DNA of 64,000 nt from Haberlea rhodopensis (taxonomy: Eukaryota; Streptophyta; Magnoliopsida; Lamiales; Gesneriaceae): NCBI GenBank assembly GCA_907163345.1, contig CAJQUN010001147.1:1-64000 (forward strand), read 5' to 3'. Below, piece after piece: positions 34,216-45,172 of this stretch (position 1 is its first letter; the number at the start of each line of letters is the position of its first letter). Position numbers and translations under genes: made by a program. The notes beneath the pieces were generated by a model. That model saw nothing but the letters and a program-made list of their open reading frames with translations. It did not search any database and was not told where the DNA came from.

Positions 34216-34469
34216 GATGGGTGAACCAACCTTTCGAGAAATCGAGCTCGATAATTCTAAGATATCTCAAGATCTTAGAGAGATTCAGAAGACAGTGCAG
34301 CGATATGGATACTTACAATACCATGTCCCTACACAGATCCATCAGATTTAAAGTCAGATGAAGATCATGATTAAATTCGAGATGTTCGAACCCGAGTTAA
34401 GGAGTTGGAGTCACGACCAAGTTCTCCAGGAAGAAGGAAATGATGGTGGTTACCATCGTCCTATGGAAC

Positions 34470-35774
34470 TGTTGAGCCTTAAACGCATGGTTGCGTTTAA
34501 TGCATTAAATTATCCCCGGTCAATCTTTGAGTTTTGATGATCAACAAAACTTGTGTTTGTTATACTAATGCATCTACTTAGTGTGCAGATTAAGTGATGA
34601 AAAGAAGATTGGAATGAAGAAATTCAAGTGTGCAAAATCTGGCCAGGATCGCCCCAGGCGATGGTGATCATCGCCCCAGGCGATGGGTGCCAGGAGGGGC
34701 ATCGCCACGCACATCGACAGAGGCGATGGCTAGGCGAGCATGCGAGACAGATCGCCCCAGGCGATGGCACGAACGCCCGAGGCGATGGGCTGGAACGCCT
34801 GAGGCGATGTGGAGATCGTTTGAGGCGATGCATGATTTCAGGGTGCTGAAGCTACGGCATTGGGATTTGACTTGGATCGCCTGAGGCGATCCAGCGATCG
34901 CCTGAGGCGATGCGTTGATTTATGGTGTCCGTTGGGGCGCGGAGATGGAGATCGCCTGAGGCGATGGTTGAGGCGATCCAGGAGTGATTTCAGCCTTTTG
35001 AAGTGCAACGGCTAGTAGGAGCCTTGGAGGCCTTCTACACTATAAATATTGATGCTTTGGAGCATTTTGAAGCTAAGGAACAAGTCTACAACTCATACAA
35101 AGTGTTGATCAATTGTTGGTTCAAATTATATCATACTCTCCATACATTGTTGTTGTATTGGAGCTTGTGATTGTTTTCATTTGTTGAGTCTTGTTGTCTT
35201 CGTGTGAGTACACCGTGAAGGTGTTTTTGTTGGTACAATTCATTGTAAAGGTCCTCCAACACCAAAGCAAGTTGGAATATTGTAAAGACATCAACAAGTC
35301 TTGTTGGTGCAATTGTGTGGCTATCCTTGGAGCCCTTAAGGCCAAGAAGACTCGTGAAGAGTGTTGGTAGCTCGGAAAGAGCTTTGTATACTCGGGAAGA
35401 GTATTGTGCTCGGGAAGAGCTTGTGTACTCGGGAAGAGTAGTGTGCTCGGGAAGAGCGTTGTAACTCGGGAAGAGTTGTGTTGTGGCTTACTTGGAGCCC
35501 TCAAGGCCAAGAACATTTATTCTAGTGGAACCTCGGTTGGAGGTTATCTAACCGGGAAGAGGAGACGTAGGCGATTCATCGCCGAACTTCTATAACAAAT
35601 TCTTGTCTCATTTTATTGCTTTATTTTTCATTACGCATTTATTTATTTATTCTTTTTATTTATCGATTGACTAAAGGCTTCCGCAAAGCGCAAAATATTT
35701 TATTTTTACAAACTCATTTTAAAACGCTAAAGTAGCCAAGGAATCTCATTCACCCCCCCTCTTCGATTCCAACA
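34470..35774 (+). repeat. Sirevirus-like 5' LTR (1305 bp)
   Basis: U3 contains about eleven GCGAT palindromes of the form ATCGCCTGAGGCGAT between 34650 and 34980. A TATA box (CACTATAAATATTG) lies at about 35037. R/U5 contains a tandem array built on CTCGGGAAGAG at about 35370-35478. Confidence 0.96.
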
Positions 35775-35776
35775 AG

Positions 35777-35790
35777 TGGTATCAGAGCCA
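35777..35790 (+). other. primer binding site, initiator Met tRNA
   Basis: TGGTATCAGAGCCA begins two bases after the 5' LTR end, the standard position for copia elements. Confidence 0.95.
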
Positions 35791-35822
35791 TTTGATTTTT
35801 GTTTTTAAATCAAAATTTTTAT

Positions 35823-37274
35823 ATGGCTAATCTAGCAAATGAGTTTGCTCAAGGTCAATCGACGAATCGCCCTCCGCTTTTCACGGGTGATAACTACGGT
35901 TATTGGAAGAATAGAATTTCTCTATACATCCAATCCGTAGATTATGATCTATGGAAAATCATAGTGAAAGGTCCACATATTCCTTTAAAGGAAGTTGGGG
36001 GAATTAGTGTTCCCAAAGAAATGGACGATTTCACTAGAGCGGATATGATATTAATTTCTCAAAATGCTAAAGCAATTAATATTTTACATTGTGCTTTAGA
36101 TATGAAGGAGTACAACCGGATCTCGATGTGCTCAACGGCAAAGGAAATTTGGGACAAATTACAAATTTGTCATGAGGGCACTAATCAAGTGAAGGAGACC
36201 AAGATAGATCTCCTACAACTCAAGTATGAAACCTTTGAGATGGATTCCGGAGAAGATGTGGATTCAATGTTTAGGAGGCTCACTCAAATTATAAATGAGC
36301 TTGCTCAACTTGGAGAGAAGTACCCTCCAAAGCAAATATGGAGGAGAGCTCTAAGGGCCTTACCAAAGGAATGGGATGCCAAGAGGACGGCCATCATAGA
36401 GTCCAACAAAGGGGTGAGTGCTTCCTATGATCTTGATGAGCTCCATGGCACCTTGGTGACTCATGAGCTAGAAGTTGCAACAAGAAGAGAAGTAAAGGAG
36501 GAGGATAGATCCAAAAGGAATGGGATCGCCTTGGTTGGTAGGAAAGACCAATCCGATGATGAAGAAGATGATGATGATGAAGAGATGAGGCTATTCACAA
36601 AGAAGTTCAAGAAGCTCTTCACCAAGCATGGCAAGTCAAAGACATCAAATGCTACCAAACAAGATTCCAAAAATGAGGTAACTTGTTATAATTGTCAAGA
36701 ATTAGGCCATTATGCTAACAAGTGTCCTAGGAAGAAGAATGAGGACAAAGGCAAGAAGAAGGCGTTCATAGCAACATGGAGTGATAGCGACTCCGATGAA
36801 GAAGAAGCCAAAAATCTATGTCTAATGGCTCTTGGAGATGAAGATGAAGAGGAGGATGATGAGGTACCTTCTTATGATGATTTATTAGATGCTTATAATG
36901 ATATCATTGATTGCCTTGGTAAAACCAAAAAGAGCAACAAAGTACTAAAGCTAGACTTGGCTAAGAAAGAAGAAGAAAATACTATTTTGAAAAATCAAGT
37001 GCTTGATTTAAAGACTTCTCTTGCCAAGTTTAGTGATAGTAGTTTAAAGATGAATGAATTGCTTGGCTTACAACGTTGTAGCTTTGACAAAGCCGGGTTA
37101 GGCTATTCAAGCAAATCAAAATCCTTTTCTAGCTTGTTGGTCAAAGCAAAGCATGATTCTCCTACTTGTAACTATTGTTGTAAAAATGGTCATACCAAGA
37201 ACAAATGTAGATTTGCTAGAATCCAATACCAACCTAACAAAAGGTGGAAATGGATCCAAAGGTGCCTAAGGTAG
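35823..37274 (+). CDS. Sirevirus-like Gag protein, open reading frame intact
   Basis: The likely start is MANLANEFAQGQ at 35823 (an in-frame ATG at 35799 adds eight residues). The frame gives 483 residues. The N-terminal UBN2-type gag domain includes LFTGDNYGYWKNRISLYIQ, KEIWDKLQICHEG and LRALPKEWDAKRTAI. An acidic run (about residues 245-258) is followed by a CCHC knuckle CYNCQELGHYANKC, a second acidic segment, a coiled-coil-like stretch (KLDLAKKEEENTILKNQVLDL) and a second knuckle CNYCCKNGHTKNKC. Gag would form the particle and bind element RNA. The frame ends shortly after the second knuckle where pol would start. No pol coding follows. Confidence 0.93.
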   Translation: MANLANEFAQGQSTNRPPLFTGDNYGYWKNRISLYIQSVDYDLWKIIVKGPHIPLKEVGGISVPKEMDDFTRADMILISQNAKAINILHCALDMKEYNRISMCSTAKEIWDKLQICHEGTNQVKETKIDLLQLKYETFEMDSGEDVDSMFRRLTQIINELAQLGEKYPPKQIWRRALRALPKEWDAKRTAIIESNKGVSASYDLDELHGTLVTHELEVATRREVKEEDRSKRNGIALVGRKDQSDDEEDDDDEEMRLFTKKFKKLFTKHGKSKTSNATKQDSKNEVTCYNCQELGHYANKCPRKKNEDKGKKKAFIATWSDSDSDEEEAKNLCLMALGDEDEEEDDEVPSYDDLLDAYNDIIDCLGKTKKSNKVLKLDLAKKEEENTILKNQVLDLKTSLAKFSDSSLKMNELLGLQRCSFDKAGLGYSSKSKSFSSLLVKAKHDSPTCNYCCKNGHTKNKCRFARIQYQPNKRWKWIQRCLR

Positions 37275-38142
37275 CTAACCATCATGGACCCAAAAATCAA
37301 ATGGGTACCAAAGACCCCCCTATTGTTAATTTATTTTGTAGGGACAACCATGAATTGGAGGATGAAGGGCCAAGCAACTCAAAGGAGGAGTTTGTCTTGT
37401 TCACAACCATAGAAGAAGCAAGAGGCATTGGTCCAATGACAAGAACTAACTCTTGTCATAAAGGGTAAAATTTATTCTTTTTAAATGTTAAAAGAGCAAT
37501 TTCAAAATTCATTGGCACAAATTAATTGTGTTCAATAAATTATGAAGCTCAATATTGATTTGAGTAAAATGCATAACCCCTTAGCATATTTGTTAAGTGC
37601 ATGATGTATGCTTATCTTTTTATAGTAAATAGCATGATATGCTTTGTATTCAAATTTGAAATATGCTATGTGCAATTATATAATTTGTTTTAATGCATTG
37701 ATATCTTTATTATTTTGTTTTGGGCATGAATGCATGAACAAATTCACACTTTGCAATCTTTAGAATTAATTGTTAAGTGCCTTAAACACATGGTTATGTT
37801 TCATCTCTATGACTTAATCTTAGGCTTGTTATGCCTATTATATGCTTCATGAAGGACATGTGAAAATTGTTAAATTATGCCATGTTTATTTGAATTTTAT
37901 GCTTTTTGATTATCACAAAAAGGGGGAGAATTTTGTGATAAACTTGAACCTTAAAAGATGCATAGTTTAAGGGGGAGAGCTTATGTATGCATGGTTTGAG
38001 GGGGAGAGTTAATTGTTGATTGATTTACTTGATAACTTGTTTGTGTTATGCAATTGTTAAGGGGGAGTTATTTTTACTCACATTTCATGCATATTACTTA
38101 TTCAAGTTTATCAAGTTTTGTGATCATCAAAAAGGGGGAGAT
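37275..38142 (+). other. noncoding interior with five polypurine tracts
   Basis: After gag there is no protease, integrase or RT. AGGGGGAG-type tracts occur at about 37917, 37969, 37998, 38059 and 38129; the last directly abuts the 3' LTR at 38143 and is the one expected to prime plus-strand DNA. Confidence 0.88.
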
Positions 38143-39560
38143 TGTTGAGCCTTAAACGCATGGTTGCGTTTAATGCATTAAATTATCCCCGGTCAATCTT
38201 TGAGTTTTGATGATCAACAAAACTTGTGTTTGTTATACTAATGCATCTACTTAGTGTGCAGATTAAGTGATGAAAAGAAGATTGGAATGAAGAAATTCAA
38301 GTGTGCAAAATCTGGCCAGGATCGCCCCAGGTGATGGTGATCATCGCCCCAGGCGATGGGTGCCAGGAGGGGCATCGCCACGCACATCGACAGAGGCGAT
38401 GGCTAGGCGAGCATGCGAGACAGATCGCCCCAGGCGATGGTGATCAACGCCTGAGGCGATGGCAGCCACAAGACACTTCGCCCCGCACATCGACTGAAGC
38501 GACGCCGAGGCTTGGCGCGGGCATGCGCGCAGGGAGTTCGCCCAAGGCGATGGCACGAACGCCCGAGGCGATGGGCTGGAACGCCTGAGGCAATGTGGAG
38601 ATCGTTTGAGGCGATGCATGATTTCAGGGTGCTGAAGCTACGGCATTGGGATTTGACTTGGATCGCCTGAGGCGATCCAGCGATCGCCTGAGGCGATGCG
38701 TTGATTTATGGTGTCCGTTGGGGCGCGGAGATGGAGATCGCCTGAGGCGATGGCTGAGGCGATCCAGGAGTGATTTCAGCCTTTTAAAGTGCAACGGCTA
38801 GTAGGAGCCTTGGAGGCCTTCTACACTATAAATATGGATGCTTTGGAGCATTTTGAAGCTAAGGAACAAGTCTACAACTCATACAAAGTGTTGATCAATT
38901 GTTGGTTCAAATTATATCATACTCTCCATACATTGTTGTTGTATTGGAGCTTGTGATTGTTTTCATTTGTTGAGTCTTGTTGTCTTCGTGTGAGTACACC
39001 GTGAAGGTGTTTTTGTTGGTACAATTCATTGTAAAGGTCCTCCAACACCAAAGCAAGTTGGAATATTGTAAAGACATCAACAAGTCTTGTTGGTGCAATT
39101 GTGTGGCTATCCTTGGAGCCCTTAAGGCCAAGAAGACTCGTGAAGAGTGTAGGTAGCTCGGGAAGAGCTTTGTATACTCGGGAAGAGTATTGTGCTCGGG
39201 AAGAGCTTGTGTACTCGGGAAGAGTAGTGTGCTCGGGAAGAGCGTTGTAACTCGGGAAGAGTTGTGTTGTGGCTTACTTGGAGCCCTCAAGGCCAAGAAC
39301 ATTTATTCTAGTGGAACCTCGGTTGGAGGTTATCTAACCGGGAAGAGGAGACGTAGGCGATTCATCGCCGAACTTCTATAACAAATTCTTGTCTCATTTT
39401 ATTGCTTTATTTTTCATTACGCATTTATTTATTTATTCTTTTTATTTATCGATTGACTAAAGGCTTCCGCAAAGCGCAAAATATTTTATTTTTACAAACT
39501 CATTTTAAAACGCTAAAGTAGCCAAGGAATCTCATTCACCCCCCCTCTTCGATTCCAACA
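38143..39560 (+). repeat. Sirevirus-like 3' LTR (1418 bp)
   Basis: Nearly identical to the 5' LTR except for about 113 extra bases in the GCGAT palindrome array (about 38442-38556, containing GGCAGCCACAAGACACTTCG) and a few substitutions. TATA at about 38824. Confidence 0.96.
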
Positions 39561-39565
39561 GGAAC

Positions 39566-40039
39566 AAAACCCTTTTACATAAAAAAAGGGAAAGCGGATG
39601 AGGTCTGAATGCCTATGACGGAGACTAAAAAATGATTGCAGTCCTACGAGGAGATCCAATACTTCCTATAAAGTAATGGAAAGAATCAACATGGAATATC
39701 TATGTGATCTTGCTGATTCATTTGCGGGATTGAATCTAATAGACTTTAAATCAAATCAGGTTGGCAAATTTCCTCAACTTCCACCACAAGAGAGTTTCGG
39801 GTCAAAAAATCCACCACCCGAAGGAGATCAAATGATGACCCACCAAGACGATTTACTGCTGGAGCAACTTTAGATGCCCCAGTTGGAACAAGTAGTCGTT
39901 CCCGCATGCCAGACCTACATCAAACTCTTCACAGAGTATAGATCGAAGACAAAGTTGAATTGACATGTCGAAAATGAGGAATAATTTGAACATATTGAGT
40001 CATGAACTTGTTGATTGCATTTAGAGTAGTGATGATATG
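39566..40039 (+). other. continuation of the unidentified retroelement
   Basis: A 65-codon frame (39676-39873) begins MERINMEYLCDLADSFAGLN and ends at a TAG, with readable sequence continuing in the same frame (MPQLEQVVVPACQTYIKLF). It is Gln/Pro-rich with no family I recognise. It is in line with the ORF at 33907 once the Sirevirus is removed. Confidence 0.35.
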
Positions 40040-42400
40040 TGTGAACTTGATAACATGTCTTGAGCATCTTAGAGTGATCATAGAACTTATTTGATGATGG
40101 CCCTTTGAGGCGAAATTTTTATAATTATGAACTTGACTTGGACATGATTTAGGCGATCCTTGGAATGTTTGAGTCTTTCAAGCCTACCACGTCTATATTT
40201 ATCACTAGTGTCCACTTTTGAGCCTAATTGAAAAAAGAATGGTGTATGTTTAATATACCAATAAACCCCCATTCGACATTCATTAGTAAACTCATTATAC
40301 CCACCTGTATGAGCCGAAATTTAAAACTATCCTTACAATAAGGGAGCATAATGAATCTCATTCGATGCACGTGAATTGTTATATCATGATGAGCTTATTG
40401 AAAAAGATTGATGAATGAGAAGAAGAGCAAAAGAAAAGATGTAATGAAAGAGCCTTGAGATAAAGTAAATGAATAAGACCCAAAGTGACCAAGACCAGAA
40501 AAAAGAATAGAAGCTCAATATGTGCTAAAAAATGAACTTCATAAGTTATACTCTCTTCTTTGTGCATGTCGTACCTTTTCTTTGAATTCGACACCAAAAT
40601 GCCTAACATTATAAGCTTGAAAAGACCATTTGATCCAAGTCTAGGAATTAAATACATTAGTGGAGATGTTCTTGAAAACTAGGCATATGAGATACTCGGT
40701 GTTAATATTGACTGTTGTCGATTAGTACTGTTTTGATCTATGATGATTGTATGATACTTGTGATTGACAATAACACACACACACGTTCTGAGTTTGGGGT
40801 TGTTACTTTACTTAAAGAGAAAACACTTTGTGTCCAACGATGGGAGGGATTCTTGTTGTGGTATGAGTAAGACTCCTGAGATAAACATATAAGCATGAAA
40901 TAATCCATGTCACTTTTCATTTGTGAATTCACTGTTTTTAATTCTATTCTTGCTCGAGGACGATCAAGAACTAAATTTGGGGAAGTTGATAAGTGTCATT
41001 TTTACACTTATATTTGCCTATATTTCTTGCGATTTTTATAGTAATTCTTGGACGATTTTACGTTTTTGGTTGTGTTTTGATATATTTTCATGAATCCAGT
41101 ACAAGTGCAAGAAATACTGGAAAAACTCTGTTTTATGGACTGAAAGATGGAACTGGGACAAGACAAGTCAAGCTATTGGAAAAGAAGTGAAAAATATTGA
41201 ATTGATGAAAAAGATGGAGGCGATCGATCACAATTAACCAGGAGATCGATCGCCTCTAGTCAGTTACGTGAAGAAAATTTGATGCAAGAAGAGATCGATC
41301 GCCCCATTGATGAGATCGATTGCATCGGGGCAGAAGACTTAGGCGATCGATCGCCTAACCAATAGCGATCGATCGCCATAGAGTCTTTTCCGAGAAAAAT
41401 TCCTTAATTAAGTTGTGGGCTATATTTTGGTACCAAATTGTTGGGCTCGGGACTTTGGTTATAAAAGGAGTTTTTGCATCAATTTTAGGGTTCCTTCAAC
41501 TCTAAAGAATACCCTACTCTAGGGAGAAGCCACCACCTACAAGAGATATTCAAAGCAACACAGTTACAGACGGAACATCGGATTGACGCACAGATTCAAC
41601 ATCGAATGTTTATGCGTATTTCTGAACGTTGTTTTAGTTTTATCTTCGATTTTACAATGTTTATAATGTTGTTAGATGTTATAAAAGATTGTTTTTCCGT
41701 TATAATGCAATCCTAAGTTTATTAGCAAGGCAAGGGGATCTTGTGTATGAACCCACAATTTTAATTCTAGTTTTTGATTGAGTTTTTGGTTGTATTTGTG
41801 TTATGTTTTTATTGCTTTTAAGGGATTAGCTACCTTTGAATGATGTTAATTTGCAACTGAGATCAAGAGATAAAATTGTAATACGGAACAAATAACACAA
41901 ACCGTGGATTTCAGAACCGAGATCGAGAGATGACGTCAAATACATGTGTGATAGCTTTAGATATCTACTAATCGAAGGCTAAGGGTTTTCATAGAACGTA
42001 TGCAATATTGACTTGTTAAATAAGTGAACGAGAGTCACTTACTGTAAATTGGTGTTTGGTTTAATATAGCTCGAGAGAGTGTATTAGATATAACTGAAAA
42101 ACTTGTCACCTTAGATGTATTAATTTTAATTAGAACTAGTAGATGAATTGTGGGGGATTACTCAAGTGAACCGAAGTCTCGATATTTATCTCTACTGTTT
42201 ACTATCTTATTTCTTTGTAGTGTGGTTAATTCCTAGAGTTGAGTAAAGTAGTTAATATTTTACAACAATTTTGTAGGTTAAATATAGGATGCTAATTCAA
42301 TTTGGTAAATACTACTAGTCCCCGTGAGTACGACAATCCTTACTTTTATATCATTATACTAAAACTTGACACCGTGCACTTGCGGTATAAAATCGCTACA
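40040..42400 (+). mobile_element. Ty3/gypsy element, 3' noncoding region and LTR
   Basis: A 3' untranslated stretch with GTGTCCACTTTTGAGCCTAA and CTCGAGGACGATCAAGAACT leads to a polypurine tract (ATTTGGGGAAGT) and an LTR at 40987-42400 (TGATAAGTGTCATTT...ATCGCTACA). These 3' end phrases are typical of plant gypsy elements of the Athila/Tat side. No pol is present, so this is a 5'-truncated remnant. The left border is approximate. Confidence 0.7.
40987..42400 (+). repeat. gypsy 3' LTR (1414 bp)
   Basis: It begins TGATAAG right after the polypurine tract and ends in CTACA. U3 holds about six GCGATCGATCGC-type palindromes (41218-41385), followed by a TATA box (GGTTATAAAAGGAG, about 41457). Confidence 0.75.
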
Positions 42401-43070
42401 CTGGAAATAATTGTTTAAAATAAAAGTGATCACCATGTGAAAGTTAAGGTGCACTCATGGGCGTACTCAACAATGATCACGATTTGGAATCCGAAGTTGA
42501 AGTCCAAATTCATGCCTAGATAGAGGCACTTATTCAGGAAGCTAAGGACATCGAAATTCTCCATAGTTTCTGAGAATAAAAATTGCAGTCTCCAAGCTTT
42601 ATAATCTTTTCATAGATTGGTAATAATTCCTTTATTTCTTTCTTTTATAATTGTTTGTAATATTATTTTGTATTTCAGTTTATGTGTTATTGAGTCAAGC
42701 TTCATCTATATGAGAGGCTAAACAAGTTCGTCTCCTCACAAAATGACACTTTTTAATGTAATAGATATTATAAGTATTCTCAGAATAAAATAAAGGATGT
42801 TGCCCATCTATCTCCCAGATTTCTTTAAATCTTTCTTATATCTTAATTATACCTTACGCCCTAAGGTAGGAAACGAATTAGGGCTGTGTTGTGCGGTTTT
42901 TGAAGGAGTCGGATAACTTGCAGACTAACCTCGCCTGAGGGGCTGAGGTTGGATGGTTATGAGACATTCGTAAAATAGACTGTGAGCAGTAATTTTCCGA
43001 CTAGTGGCTTTGCAACCCACCTCATCCGGTGTCGTTATGGCCAAAATTGTATATTTCAGTTTGTTAAAAT
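42401..43070 (+). other. possible right part of the unidentified retroelement
   Basis: A broken frame at about 42450-42570 is followed by a T-rich stretch and GTCTCCTCACAAAATGACAC, then a GC-richer block (GACTAACCTCGCCTGAGGGG) near 42928. I cannot assign it. Confidence 0.25.
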
Positions 43071-44593
43071 TTTATTGTAATACGGAAGCATGATGAGCCT
43101 GTTATTTATTTTTAAACATAATCTTCAAATCAGGTTTTGAATTATAATCATAATAACGTTATATGAACTGTGAGTCATTTGCAAAAGTATGCTCTTGGGT
43201 TCATCCATAGATGACAGAAACTGAAGGATCTCATATTCATAAAATGCTACTGTTTGGTGAATATTAGGATAAATAAAATGATGAATAGTATATAGAGACA
43301 TATTTGTTCTTTAAATATTTTTTTAGGGTTAAGAATACAATTTTATTAAAGGTTGATTGGATCATATGGAACACATGGGGTTATTATTATCATTTCAAAG
43401 AATGGACGTAGATGAATTAGTGTTTTTTGCTAGACTTGTGCACAAAATAGTACCAATCTTAAGTTTTTCCTTAATTATTTTGGTGGGCCCGTTTGCAGGA
43501 TATGTCAACATTCCAACCAACTAGGCTTTGATCAGCCCAAAAATCTGGTGGCTTCTGATGGTGACTTCCATTATAGTGACAGTTTAAATTATAATATCGA
43601 AAATTTATAAATTTTAAAAAATTGTAGATAAACAATATATATTTATTATTATGTATATTTATATATTATTTATTTGGTTAAAAAATTTAAATCAATTTTC
43701 AAGTCAAACATAATTGTTTTTACTTAAAATTTCCATTAGATTCAATGAAATTTCACTTAACTAAAATATTTTTCAAAAATAAATAACTACATATTTGCAT
43801 TTGTGAAAATTTTAACCAAACAAAAATATATAATTTATTTTCTATATTCACCAAGTTAATTTTTTGCAAATTATATGTATTATATATACATAAAATATAA
43901 ATATACATAAAATGTAAACATATAATTTTTGTGATAAGGGGTAAAATAGGAATTTTTGTTAAAATCAATCAAAAATTGCCTTCATTCGAAATATATGTAT
44001 CCATCGGACCATTAATAAAAGATCATGCATCAATGTGCTATTTAACCAAAGTTCCTGTACCAAAAAGTTGTTTACTCTTTCACGGGGTCAGTTTATAAAA
44101 ATTATATGTCGATTTTTGTTTTCAAAATATAAACCTTTCTGATTAGAAATATGTGCAAGTTGTATTTATCATTCATGTGAAATATCGAAAAAACATTAAA
44201 AATACTTATATACAAAATTTAAGGTCTTCTTAAATCATTTGTTATTAAAAATCGGGCACATTTGCTTCATTTGAGGTTATTTTTTTAAAAAAAATTACAC
44301 GATTTTAAAACCATTAATTTTTGTAAAATATGTGGTTATAGTGGGGAGTGACAAGAGTTTTTGTGCAAACAGTGCGACTCAACTTAATATGATTGATCTA
44401 AAATAGTTAATATATTATTTTATGTATTTTTTCATTTAAAAAAGTATTTAATATTAAATTTGTCTATAAACGAGGTCAAACCAAAATTATACAAATATTT
44501 TTCATAGAGGGATGTGGCAAGTTGAAATGCGAGTTCTTGTATGAATCATGTCGTGTCATATATCAATACACATAAATTGTTATATATTAACAC

Positions 44594-44629
<36 letters not shown>

Positions 44630-45060
44630 ACCTGATATATCCATACAACAAATTTTCATTTAAATACAATTACAACTGACAAAGTGCACGGATCGTAACA
44701 TTAGCCGACAACTCGACAAACCTCTGAACACTGCCACCTTCTGTCAACCGTACACGTGTCCACTCCCATCAGATCCCCCCTTCATTCCATCTATCGTACG
44801 GCAGATGATTGCACACAATTTCCATAACTGGCATCAAATTACAACCTCAGGCTGCCGTCAATCGAATAATCGCCATCGCCCAAAGGGTTTATTCGTAATT
44901 TCATTGTCACGTTGCTTTCAATGTCCAGTTGGATTTGTTTGTAAGGATAACAAAGTCATTTCCTAGTGCCGATATTATTATTATTATTTACTTGTAATGA
45001 AATATTAAATTGAGATTGAAAGATTTGCTAGGGATATTGGTTTGCCAAGAGACACCTCAG
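43071..45060. other. AT-rich intergenic DNA upstream of the Dof gene
   Basis: No coding signal was seen. There is an (AT)n microsatellite at about 44597-44622. The last 400 bp presumably contain the Dof promoter, but I see no clear TATA box; a CT-rich 5' leader lies at about 45061-45172. Confidence 0.5.
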
Positions 45061-45172
45061 TTACTCAAATTGCTTCAAACACACACTCAGCTTCCGCAAT
45101 CTGTTAGTGCTGAGGATTTTTATTGGGGAGTGAGAATTCGAGAGTGATCTTCGTGGAATAATAATCATAATA

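Larger units (their letters stand above)
34470..39560 (+). mobile_element. gag-only Sirevirus-like copia element, recently inserted
   Basis: Two LTRs (34470-35774, 38143-39560; TGTTGAGCC...TTCCAACA) flank a 2.4-kb interior and the TSD GGAAC is perfect (34465-34469 and 39561-39565). The primer site is TGGTATCAGAGCCA at 35777. The interior holds one open gag frame of 484 codons and no protease, integrase or RT. Five polypurine-tract copies (AAGGGGGAGA type) precede the 3' LTR. Multiple polypurine tracts and a large gag are features of Sireviruses. The intact gag and TSD suggest a non-autonomous derivative mobilised in trans by a full-length relative. Confidence 0.93.

Noticed and set aside
34630..34980. 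Regularly spaced palindromic repeats that resemble a CRISPR array
   Set aside because: The units are inside an LTR, spacing is irregular, the same array is in the partner LTR, and this is a plant genome.
35121..35516. 131-codon minus-strand frame, repeated at 38907-39302
   Set aside because: It is duplicated only because it lies in both LTRs. Its peptide is a translation of the CTCGGGAAGAG array and has no family resemblance.
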